From VRUE01 sp036265675 (GTDB lineage: Bacteria > Actinomycetota > Thermoleophilia > Solirubrobacterales > 70-9): a stretch of 64,000 nucleotides of DNA. The notes below the pieces were generated by a model. That model did not search any database, was not told the origin of the DNA, and saw nothing but the letters and a program-made list of their open reading frames with translations. Position numbers and translations under genes: made by a program. This document shows positions 18,172-25,592 of this stretch, piece after piece (the first letter of the stretch is position 1; each line of letters opens with the position of its first letter). The stretch is taken from positions 122,418 through 186,417 of the forward strand of contig DATAOP010000049.1 of assembly GCA_036265675.1 (NCBI GenBank). Reading direction: 5' to 3'.

Positions 18172-19239
18172 GTGGTGGGTCCGGAGCTTGCAGCCAACGC
18201 GACCACGGTGGTTTCGTCGCTCGTCGCCTACGAGCGCGAGATCCTCCCGCTCGTGCGCGGCGAGCTGGAGCGCTGGTGGCTGCGCGCATCGAACATCCCC
18301 GACCCGGTCCTGCGGGCCGCGGCCCTCTCGGCACTGGAGGCGAAGGGGCGCAATCCGGAAGCCACCGCGGTCTTCGCGATCCTGGCTCCGCGGCCGGGCC
18401 GGGCCGCGGCGCTGCGGGCGATGGTGCCTCTGCAGATCGCGATCGACTACCTGGACTCGATCGGCGAGGAGCAGAGGAGCGATCCGTTGGCGGATGGCCT
18501 CGCCCTGCATGCCGCGATCTGCGACGCGGTATCCCCCGGCACCAGATCAGGCGACTACTACGTCCATCACCCACGGCGCGAGGACGGCGGCTACCTCGAT
18601 GGCCTGGTCGCCGCCTGCCAGGAAGCCGTCGCGCGGCTGCCGGCAACGGAGCGGATGCTGCCGCTGCTTCGGCGCACCGCCAACCGCTGCGGCGAGGGCC
18701 AGAGCTACACGCATGCCGCCGCGCGGGCTGGACCAGACGAGCTCGAGGCGTGGGCGAGCCGGAACGAGTCGGCGGCAGGATACCTCTGGTGGGAGCTGGC
18801 GGCCGGCGCCTCCTCCTCGGTGGCGACCCATGCCCTGATCGCCGCCGCGGCAGACCGCCGGACGACGGCCGAGGAGGCGGCCCTGATCGACGCCGCCTAC
18901 TTCCCTCCGATCGGGGCGCTGACCGTCCTGCTCGACGACCTGATCGACCGCGAGGACGACCTCGCGGCGGGTCAGCACAACTACCTGAGCTACCTCGACG
19001 ACAACGAGCAGGCGGCGATCCGGATCGGTCTGCTCGCCGGCCGCGCCAAAGCGGCCATCGGGCATCTGCGCCACCCGCGCAGGCACCGCGCGATCCTGGC
19101 CGGGGTGGCCGGCTTCTACCTGAGCGCTCCCGGTGCCGGCAGCGGATACGCTCGGCCGATCAGGGGGCGTCTGCTCGAATCGCTCGACCCGACCGTGCGG
19201 CTGATCATGGTCGCGATGCGCCTGCGCCGCCGTGGATGA
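18172..19239 (+). CDS. DUF2600 (YtpB-like) class I terpene synthase homologue
   Basis: About 355 residues if the GTG at 18172 is the start (GTG 18175 also possible). Earlier in-frame codons run antisense through the neighbouring gene and are unlikely. Helical throughout. DYLD at 92-95 is followed by SIGEEQ, the position of the aspartate-rich metal motif in YtpB, and DDLIDREDDL near residue 262 may be a second acidic site. Bacillus YtpB makes tetraprenyl-beta-curcumene from a C35 diphosphate. Here the stop overlaps the start of a cis-prenyltransferase gene by 8 bp, so the pair probably makes and uses a Z-prenyl diphosphate (inference). The product is unknown. Confidence 0.8.
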   Translation: MVGPELAANATTVVSSLVAYEREILPLVRGELERWWLRASNIPDPVLRAAALSALEAKGRNPEATAVFAILAPRPGRAAALRAMVPLQIAIDYLDSIGEEQRSDPLADGLALHAAICDAVSPGTRSGDYYVHHPRREDGGYLDGLVAACQEAVARLPATERMLPLLRRTANRCGEGQSYTHAAARAGPDELEAWASRNESAAGYLWWELAAGASSSVATHALIAAAADRRTTAEEAALIDAAYFPPIGALTVLLDDLIDREDDLAAGQHNYLSYLDDNEQAAIRIGLLAGRAKAAIGHLRHPRRHRAILAGVAGFYLSAPGAGSGYARPIRGRLLESLDPTVRLIMVAMRLRRRG

Positions 19240-19942
19240 GCGCCAGGGCCCGGTCCACGTAGCCATCATCACCGATGGCAACGGGCGCTGGGCGAAAGCG
19301 CGAGGGCTGCCGGTGGCCGCGGGACACCGCGCCGGGGCCGAGAACGTCCGCGCGCGGCTGCGCGACGCGGTCGAGCTCGGGATCAGGGAGCTCACCGTCT
19401 ACGCGTTGTCGACCGAGAACTGGGCCCGCCCCCGGCAGGAGGTCGAGGACCTGATCGATCTGATCGCCGAGTACATCGACCGGGTCGCCCCGGAACTCCA
19501 CGCCGAGAACGTGCGCCTGCGCTTCATCGGGGAGCGCGGCGATCCGGTTCCGCCGAGCCTCGCGGAGCGGATGCGGTGGGCCGATGAGCTGACCGCCGAC
19601 AATGATCTGATCACCCTGTTCGTTCCCTTCAACTACAGCGGGCGGGCCGAGATCCTGCGCGCCGCCCGAGACTTCGAGGGGACGACCGAGGACGAGTTCC
19701 GAAGCGGCTTCTATGCGCCGGACATGCAGGACCCCGAGCTCCTGATCCGCACCGGTGGCGAGCGGCGCCTGTCCAACTACCTCCTCTGGCAGGTGGCCGA
19801 GTCGGAGCTGGTTTTCTCCGATCAGCTCTGGCCGGACTTTTCGCGGGCCTCGTTCGAGGAGGCGGTCGAGGAGTTCCGCCGGCGGCGCCCGGCCGGGGAT
19901 CGCTCCCGGTCGGTCAGCCGGCTGCCCGGCAGCTCCCGCTGA
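19232..19942 (+). CDS. Cis-prenyltransferase (undecaprenyl diphosphate synthase family)
   Basis: 236 residues, GTG start inside the end of the upstream gene. All family signatures are present: DGNGRWAKARGLP (Asp for diphosphate binding), GHRAGAENVR, ALSTENWARP, FVPFNYSGRAEI, and DPELLIRTGGERRLSNYLLWQ followed by WPDF. It condenses isopentenyl diphosphate onto an allylic diphosphate in cis geometry. It is slightly short compared with housekeeping UppS, and its translational coupling to a DUF2600 terpene synthase homologue suggests a dedicated rather than peptidoglycan role. The housekeeping possibility cannot be excluded. Its 3' end overlaps the convergent secreted-protein gene by 29 bp. Confidence 0.93.
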   Translation: MDERQGPVHVAIITDGNGRWAKARGLPVAAGHRAGAENVRARLRDAVELGIRELTVYALSTENWARPRQEVEDLIDLIAEYIDRVAPELHAENVRLRFIGERGDPVPPSLAERMRWADELTADNDLITLFVPFNYSGRAEILRAARDFEGTTEDEFRSGFYAPDMQDPELLIRTGGERRLSNYLLWQVAESELVFSDQLWPDFSRASFEEAVEEFRRRRPAGDRSRSVSRLPGSSR

Positions 19943-20711
19943 GGGTGCGTGTCAGGACCTGCCCGTCGGCGAGCTCGAAGGTGCCGCGAGCCGCCCTGAA
20001 CGGGACCCGGTCGAAGCCAGCGGGGGCCGGGCAACTGGCCTTGACGACGCTCATCGCCCGGCCGCGGTAGCGGTAGCGCCGGTGCAGGGTGAGGTCGAAG
20101 CCGGTCACGTAGCCCCATTCGTCGCCGATCCGCGGCATCCTGATCGTCAGCTCGGAGCCGAACTGGCCGGGCGTGCGGCCGCTGCCGGTCAGCCTGGCGA
20201 CGAGGACCGTCGTCGTCGGCACCGGATCGATGCCGGAGATCTGGAGCGCAACCGCCCGCCTGCCGTGCAGGGTCGAGTTGAAGGCGAGGACCCGGCCGAT
20301 CGCCGGGAACGGCGTCTGTTCGGGGATGTCGATGTGGCTCCGGAAGCGGCCGCGGCCGATCAGCGCCGCGCCGCATACCGCAATCGCTTTCCTGGTGCGG
20401 GTCGCGGTCAGGCGGCCACGCCGGCAGCGCGGCAGGCCGCGGGTGCTGAAGACGGCATGGCGGTTGATCTGGATCGTCACCCGTTCGAGCGCCGACGGGC
20501 GCCGGCCGCCGATCGGATACACCCTGCCGGAGAGGTGCAGCGAGACCGCGGAGGGGTCCGCGCGCGGCAGCTCCTTCGGCAGAATCCAGGCGCGAAAGCC
20601 GATCCGTACGTTGTTGCCGGCGACGCTGTCGGCTCGAGCGACGACCGCACCGAGGAGGGCGGCGAGCACGGCAAGGGCGGCGAGGGTACGCAGCGAACGG
20701 AGGGCATTCAT
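19914..20711 (-). CDS. Secreted protein, paralogue of 24671-25516
   Basis: 265 residues from ATG 20711. In-frame codons continue upstream to 20906 but the signal peptide (MNALRSLRTLAALAVLAALLG, then ARA^DS) fixes the start. The mature protein is beta-rich and arginine-rich with two Cys pairs: LPRCRRGRL...AVCGAALIGRG and KASCPAPAGF...SGSC. The order LPRxxPSxVSL, LPxCRRxxL, CGxxLxGxG, QTPFxxxxxLLAFN, RYRYRGRxxSxxxASCPxP is shared with the 281-residue protein at 24671-25516, so they are paralogues. The family is unrecognised; a soluble exported beta-sandwich protein is the most that can be said. A 10-bp stem-loop lies about 20 nt before the start codon. Confidence 0.8.
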   Translation of the reverse strand: MNALRSLRTLAALAVLAALLGAVVARADSVAGNNVRIGFRAWILPKELPRADPSAVSLHLSGRVYPIGGRRPSALERVTIQINRHAVFSTRGLPRCRRGRLTATRTRKAIAVCGAALIGRGRFRSHIDIPEQTPFPAIGRVLAFNSTLHGRRAVALQISGIDPVPTTTVLVARLTGSGRTPGQFGSELTIRMPRIGDEWGYVTGFDLTLHRRYRYRGRAMSVVKASCPAPAGFDRVPFRAARGTFELADGQVLTRTLSGSCRAAG

Positions 20712-21058
20712 CGCCGTCCGGAATATAGGAGGCCGGGCGCCGTGGGCTGGGAAAGGCCCCGTCAGGCGCCCGGCAACTCCTCTTCCGCTACGGCCGCTCA
20801 GGGACTTGGGAGAACCTTGGAACGAGCGCGTAATGGGTACCGCCATGGTGCCTCCCGGCACAGGAATCCGGGCCGGCCCCGCTGCCACCCATGTGGAGGG
20901 CGGCATCTTCCCCGGGCCAGGGGGACCCGAGGAGGTCTTCGCAAAGACCTTGGACTCTGGTAATTAGTACATCACTCAACCGCGAAAGTCAATGCCCAGC
21001 GCCGATCATCGCGTACAAACGCGTAATTCAAATAAAACGGCCCTCTACCGCCCGGGAT
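20712..21058 (-). promoter_or_regulatory. Long structured leader region upstream of 20711
   Basis: This 347-bp stretch has no gene. On the minus strand TTGACT (20992-20987), 18 nt, ACTAAT (20968-20963) is a fair sigma-70-like promoter, giving a leader of about 245 nt. The leader would contain a 7-bp hairpin near its 5' end (arms AGGTCTT 20933-20939 and AAGACCT 20944-20950, loop CGCA) and a perfect 10-bp stem just before the start codon (20732-20741 with 20765-20774). The layout is that of a cis-regulatory RNA, but no known riboswitch consensus was recognised. Confidence 0.4.
20732..20774 (-). promoter_or_regulatory. Stem-loop just upstream of the start codon at 20711
   Basis: Arms GCCGGGCGCC (20732-20741) and GGCGCCCGGC (20765-20774) pair perfectly over 10 bp around a 23-nt loop that holds its own GGGC/GCCC pairing. 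No T-run follows, so a translational switch or spacer hairpin is more likely than a simple terminator. Confidence 0.5.
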
Positions 21059-21553
21059 CTATTCGAAGCGGGAGAACTTGAAGCGGCAGTAGTTGAAGCC
21101 GTAGGCGATCACCACGTCGTTGGCGAGATTGCCGTTGTGGACGAAGAGCACGGCGTTGTGCTGGTAGCGGGGGATGCGCTGCGCGCGCAGAGCCGCGGCC
21201 GCCCGCCCGAGATAGGACTCCTGGAGCTTCAGGTAGTGGAACCACTTTGCGAGGTGCTTCGCGTCCTGCGGCGGGCGCGCGATGGCCGAGATCCTGTGCA
21301 CGGTCCCGTCGAAGATCCGCGCGGCCCTGCCGAGCTTTCCGGCCGCGACGGCAAGGCGTTCGGCCTGGATGTCCGAGCGCACGCCCCGCACCGCCTTCTG
21401 GGTCGCTTCGACCCCGGGCTTGCAGATCGACTCGAGGGTGTCGACGTATTCGGCCCGCTCCGGCGCGACCGCGGCCACGGCGGACGCGCCCAGCAACGCC
21501 ATGGCGAGCACCGTCGCGCACACCGCTCGCAGTTTTCTTTCATACGCCCGCAT
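21059..21553 (-). CDS. Small secreted helical protein after the MMPL gene
   Basis: 164 residues from ATG 21553, which lies 13 bp inside the 3' end of the MMPL transporter gene, so translation is coupled. Signal peptide about 1-31 (RAVCATVLAMALLGASAVAAVA). The mature part is helical: ERAEYVDTLESICKPGVEATQKAVRG, then KLGRAARIFDGTVHRISAI, PPQDAKHLAKWFHYLKLQE, and a C-terminal YGFNYCRFKF. Two cysteines (ICKP and NYCRF) may pair. It resembles small exported actinobacterial helical proteins of unknown role. Its position suggests it works outside the membrane with the MMPL transporter (inference). Confidence 0.78.
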   Translation of the reverse strand: MRAYERKLRAVCATVLAMALLGASAVAAVAPERAEYVDTLESICKPGVEATQKAVRGVRSDIQAERLAVAAGKLGRAARIFDGTVHRISAIARPPQDAKHLAKWFHYLKLQESYLGRAAAALRAQRIPRYQHNAVLFVHNGNLANDVVIAYGFNYCRFKFSRFE

Positions 21554-24500
21554 CGCCAGAAGAGGCTCCGTGGAGATCAAAACGCGGCAGCAGCCGCTGA
21601 AGAGCGGTGGGAACATGCCACACCCGATCGCCCAGCAGCAGCATCAGCGCCGGCAGCAGGACGATCCGGACCACGGTTGCGTCCAGCAGTATGGCCACCG
21701 TGAGCCCGACGCCGAGCTGGCTCACGGTGGCGATCGGCGCGGCGGCGAAGGAGACGAAGACGGCCGCCATGATCGCGGCCGCGCCGGTGATCACCCCGGC
21801 GGTCTTCTCGAGCCCGAAGGAGATCGCGGTCGCGTTGTCGGCTCCGGCATCGCGCCGTTCCCGCATCCGGGCCAGAAGGAAGACGGCGTAGTCGATCGAG
21901 AGCCCGAAGGTGACCCCGAAGATCCCCGCGGCGCCGACGGTGTCGATATAGCTGTGACCGCCCAGCGGGTAGCCCGCGGGGATCTTGCAGATCAGGCTGA
22001 CGACCCCGACCGCGGCGGCCACTGAGGCGAGGTTGAGGCAGACGGCCAGCGCGGCGAGCAAAGGCGCGCGGAGGACCGCGACCAACATCAGGAAGGTGAT
22101 CAGGACGATCGCGCCGATCACCAGCGGCAGCCGCGACTTGGTGGCGGAGCCGTAGTCGTTGAGGATCGCGGCGCCTCCGCTGACGCCGGTCACCAGGTTG
22201 CCTTCGCGCGCGAGGCGCTGAGCTTCGTCCTCGAGGAGCTCACCGGTGGCCCGCGAGCCGGCCGTGTTGAAGGGATCGGTCGAGACGACGAGCAGCCGCG
22301 CGGCCTGTCCCCCCCGCCCCACGTTGACCGCCTCGCCCGCCAGCCCGCGGGGAACCGGCGGCGCTCCGTCGATCGCGGAGAGCACGAAGTAGCCGGAGTC
22401 GAAGAGATGGGGCGACCTGCGACGCAGCTCGCGGGCGCCGCGGGCGAGGGGCCCGGCGGCTGCGCTGACACGGACCCCGGCCCGCCCGAGCCCGCGCTGC
22501 AGCGAATATGAGCGGCTGTACCCGCTTGCGAGCCCGCGCTGCAGTGCCCCGGCGCCGCCGTTGAGAGCCGCGAGCCCATCGGAGAGGCGTTTCGCGGCGG
22601 AGCTCAGCTGCTCGAGGCCGCCCTTCAGCTCCTCGCCCTTGCCGGCAAGGCGGCGCGTACCGCTTTCGAGCCGGGTGCCGCCGGCGGCGAGCCGTTCCAG
22701 CGCACCGTGCAGTTCGATCGCGATGTCGCGCATGCTCCGAACCTTGTCGCGCTCGGCGGCGAGGATTTTGGCCAGCAGTCGCTCCTGGGTGGCCACCCCC
22801 CGCAGCGACGGGTCGGTCCGAGCAGCCGCTTCCAGTTCCTTGGCGACACGGCGTGCTCGCCGCAGCGCCTTGTTTCGGAGGCTGGGCACCAGGGCGTGAA
22901 GTTCGACTTCGAGGGCGAGGCCGGCATTCTCGGCTTCTCGCTGGCCGGCTGCCAGCCGACCGGTGCCGTCCGCGAGCCGGCCCAGCGCCTCGCTGGCGCG
23001 GGCCCCGCCGGAGGCGGCGCGTTCGAGCCCCCCGGCCAGCAGGCCGGCCCCGGCTCCGGCCCGTTCCGATCCGGCGCCGAGCAGGCCGCTTCCGTTGGCG
23101 GCGCGGGAGAGGCCGGCCCGCAGCCGGGCGACGGCGGCGGCGGCGCGGCGCAGTCCGGGGCCGAGGTCGGAAAGCCGGGCGGGTCCGGTGGGCCCGCTGG
23201 ACGCGAGCCGCCTGCCTAGACCCCGCAGCGGTCGGACGGCACGCTCGATCGGAGCCGGGCCGATCACCGCCCGCACCTCGGGCCGGGCCGCGAGCCGACG
23301 CTGGGCCTCGACCAGCCGCTCGAGCCGGTGCTGGATCGTGATCGGGCCGCGCCGGGCCGCGACGACGATCTCGAAGGGAGCCTCCCAGCCGGGACCGACG
23401 GCGCGGTCGATCGCTTCGGCGCTCTGACGGGCCGGGCTCGACCTCGGCAGCTCGTTCACCCCCGGGGCGCCGGTGTTGAAAGCGAGGGCGGGCGCTGCGA
23501 GCAGCGCCAGCGGCACGCAGATCAGCGCCGTGGCCAGTGCCGGCCGGCGCAGCGCGGAGTCGGCCATGGCCGCGACCCGGGACCGGCCGCCGGCGGGGAC
23601 GCCCCTGCCGATCGTGCCCATGTTGATCCGCTCCCCCAGAAAGCCCAGGAGCGCGGGCAGCGCGATCCAGGCGATCGCGACGCTTATCGGCGTGACCACC
23701 ACCAGAGCGGTGGCCAGTGAGAGGAGCAGTGAGCCCGGCTGCAGGAAGGAGGAGAGGAGGATCGAGGTGAAGAGGGTTGCGCCGGCGAAGAGCGTGGTGC
23801 GACCGGCTGTCCGCCTCGTGATCACCGCGGCCTCCCATGGCGAGGCTCCGGCCGCCAGCTCGTCGCGAAAGCGGGAGACGATGAACAGCGAGTAGTCGAC
23901 CCCGAGCGCCAGCCCCATCATCGTGCAGACGACGACCGAGAGCGATTCGATCGTCATCACCGAGTCGAGCAGGACGAGGATGCCGCGGCCGGCGAAGACG
24001 GTGAGCGCCCCGAAGGCGAGCGGGATCGCGGCCGCCATCAGCGATCGAAAGACGAGGAGGAGGACGATCAGCAGAAGCGGCGCCGCGATCAGCTCGGCGC
24101 GCTCGGTCGCCTTCAGCGATTCCTTCTGCAGGTCCCGCGAGACGCTGGCATAGCCGGACTGGATCGCTTCGAGTGGCGGATGTACGCGTTCCGTGAGCGT
24201 GCGTTCGAGCGCAGGCACCGTGTCGCGCATCGCCACGTCGAGCGGCAGGTGGTAGTCGAGCAGGATGATCGCCCGGCCGGGGCCGGGGCGCAGATAGCCG
24301 ACGGCGCCGCGGTCCCAGGGGGAGATGGCGGTCAGCCGCGGGTTGCGGCGCAGCACCCGGACCAGCGCCGGGCCCTGGCGTTCGATCGCGCCGCGCGGCC
24401 CGCGGAGCAGCACCGCAAAGGGCGAGGAGTCGCCGAAGTGCTCTTCGGCGAGAGCCTGACCGCGAGCCGAGGGTGTGCCCGGCACGATCAGCGAGGTCGG

Positions 24501-24617
24501 CTCGAGCCTGTCTTCGACACCGAGCCCGGCGATGCCAAGGGCGCCGCAGCAGATCAGGACGACGACCAGGCCGACGACGGCCGTTCGAAGCCTCGCCTCA
24601 CCCGGGCTCCCCCCCAT
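21540..24617 (-). CDS. MMPL-family RND-type lipid/hydrophobe exporter
   Basis: 1025 residues, ATG 24617. Two repeats of a first transmembrane helix, large outer domain and five-helix bundle: helices near residues 12-30, 175-345 and 365-385, then 820-1010. The family segments GLALGVDYSLFIVSRFRDE and TFGLSIDYAVFLLARMRER, with the proton-relay Asp-Tyr pairs, are clear in both halves. The second outer domain is replaced by a long Gly/Ala/Leu-rich stretch with repeats like GLLAGGLERAASG and LRLASGTRRLA, probably a coiled-coil stalk. MMPL proteins export lipids or wall precursors in mycobacteria. The downstream small secreted protein and nearby paralogous secreted proteins may be partners; the cargo is unknown. 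Confidence 0.92.
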   Translation of the reverse strand: MGGSPGEARLRTAVVGLVVVLICCGALGIAGLGVEDRLEPTSLIVPGTPSARGQALAEEHFGDSSPFAVLLRGPRGAIERQGPALVRVLRRNPRLTAISPWDRGAVGYLRPGPGRAIILLDYHLPLDVAMRDTVPALERTLTERVHPPLEAIQSGYASVSRDLQKESLKATERAELIAAPLLLIVLLLVFRSLMAAAIPLAFGALTVFAGRGILVLLDSVMTIESLSVVVCTMMGLALGVDYSLFIVSRFRDELAAGASPWEAAVITRRTAGRTTLFAGATLFTSILLSSFLQPGSLLLSLATALVVVTPISVAIAWIALPALLGFLGERINMGTIGRGVPAGGRSRVAAMADSALRRPALATALICVPLALLAAPALAFNTGAPGVNELPRSSPARQSAEAIDRAVGPGWEAPFEIVVAARRGPITIQHRLERLVEAQRRLAARPEVRAVIGPAPIERAVRPLRGLGRRLASSGPTGPARLSDLGPGLRRAAAAVARLRAGLSRAANGSGLLGAGSERAGAGAGLLAGGLERAASGGARASEALGRLADGTGRLAAGQREAENAGLALEVELHALVPSLRNKALRRARRVAKELEAAARTDPSLRGVATQERLLAKILAAERDKVRSMRDIAIELHGALERLAAGGTRLESGTRRLAGKGEELKGGLEQLSSAAKRLSDGLAALNGGAGALQRGLASGYSRSYSLQRGLGRAGVRVSAAAGPLARGARELRRRSPHLFDSGYFVLSAIDGAPPVPRGLAGEAVNVGRGGQAARLLVVSTDPFNTAGSRATGELLEDEAQRLAREGNLVTGVSGGAAILNDYGSATKSRLPLVIGAIVLITFLMLVAVLRAPLLAALAVCLNLASVAAAVGVVSLICKIPAGYPLGGHSYIDTVGAAGIFGVTFGLSIDYAVFLLARMRERRDAGADNATAISFGLEKTAGVITGAAAIMAAVFVSFAAAPIATVSQLGVGLTVAILLDATVVRIVLLPALMLLLGDRVWHVPTALQRLLPRFDLHGASSGDAGV

Positions 24618-24670
24618 GGCGGTGGAGTCTACGTCGCCCTCATTACCAGACCGATTTTCTAGCGCGGCGC

Positions 24671-25516
24671 CTACTCGGCGCGGCAGGTGCGGACGGTTTC
24701 GACATTCAGATCGGGGCCGCCCTCGATGCTGAAGGTGGCGCGGGCGAGCGATAGAAGGCCGGAAGTGAATCGCGGCGGAAGCGGACAGGACGCTCGGAGG
24801 TAGCTGTGGACGCGGCCACGGAAGCTATAGCGGCGGGCGACCACCATGTTGAAACGGGCGAAATGAGGCCAGGTGCCGACGTCGGGCGGCACGACGCTGA
24901 CCAGCACGGTGTGGAAAGGACCCTTCTGGCGGTGGACGTGGAACGGCAGGACGAAGGAGACCGGAGGATTCGGCGAGTAGGCGAGAACCCAGATCGCCGT
25001 GCGGCCCTGACGGGTCTTGCCGTTGAACGCGAGCAGGCTGAAATGAAGGCCGAACGGCGTCTGCGAGGGTACGAAGACGCGTGAGTAGAGGCTTCCCCTG
25101 CCGACGAGGGACCGCCCGCACGTCGCGAGGGCGTGGCGGGTGTCGAGCGCGCGCAGCTGGGTCCGGCGGCAGAGGGGCAGGCCTTCCGTGTCGAGCGCAC
25201 CTCGATACGCGAGTTCAAGGCTGATCTTCTTGACGCGGGGCAACGGGATCGAGTGCCTCGTCTGGATCCCCGCCTGGAGGCGCACGGAGACAGGGGTCGG
25301 GTGGTCGCGGGGAAGCGTCCGCGGAGAAACGCCGCCGCGCAGGTAGACGACCAGGTTCGCGGACTGAGAGCGCTCGCCGTATACCGGCGCCGCGAGAACG
25401 TAGACGGCGATCGCGAGCAGGCACACGAGGAGGGCCCGCTTCCTGCCCGTTCGATGCACCCATGGCCTGACCGCACGAACGGCAGCCTGGACAGATCGGC
25501 CTGGCAGCTTGAACAT
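24671..25516 (-). CDS. Exported protein, paralogue of 19914-20711
   Basis: 281 residues from ATG 25516, with only a weak ACAGGG ahead of it. After 27 basic residues, a hydrophobic segment (about 28-46) ending in APVYGE acts as signal or anchor. The body repeats the order of motifs of the 19914-20711 protein: LPRDHPTPVSVRL, LPLCRRTQL, TCGRSLVGRG, QTPFGLHFSLLAFN, RYSFRGRVHSYLRASCPLP, and a final VRTCRAE. Four cysteines align with those of its paralogue and probably form two disulfides. It lies 53 bp upstream of the MMPL gene on the same strand and 76 bp after the last giant-exoprotein gene. Function unknown. Confidence 0.8.
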   Translation of the reverse strand: MFKLPGRSVQAAVRAVRPWVHRTGRKRALLVCLLAIAVYVLAAPVYGERSQSANLVVYLRGGVSPRTLPRDHPTPVSVRLQAGIQTRHSIPLPRVKKISLELAYRGALDTEGLPLCRRTQLRALDTRHALATCGRSLVGRGSLYSRVFVPSQTPFGLHFSLLAFNGKTRQGRTAIWVLAYSPNPPVSFVLPFHVHRQKGPFHTVLVSVVPPDVGTWPHFARFNMVVARRYSFRGRVHSYLRASCPLPPRFTSGLLSLARATFSIEGGPDLNVETVRTCRAE

Positions 25517-25592
25517 CCCTGTGTCCTCGGTATGCCCACCCGCAAGGGGGGCACCGGACCCATGTTAGCGCTGCGATGCCGGGCCGCCGGGC

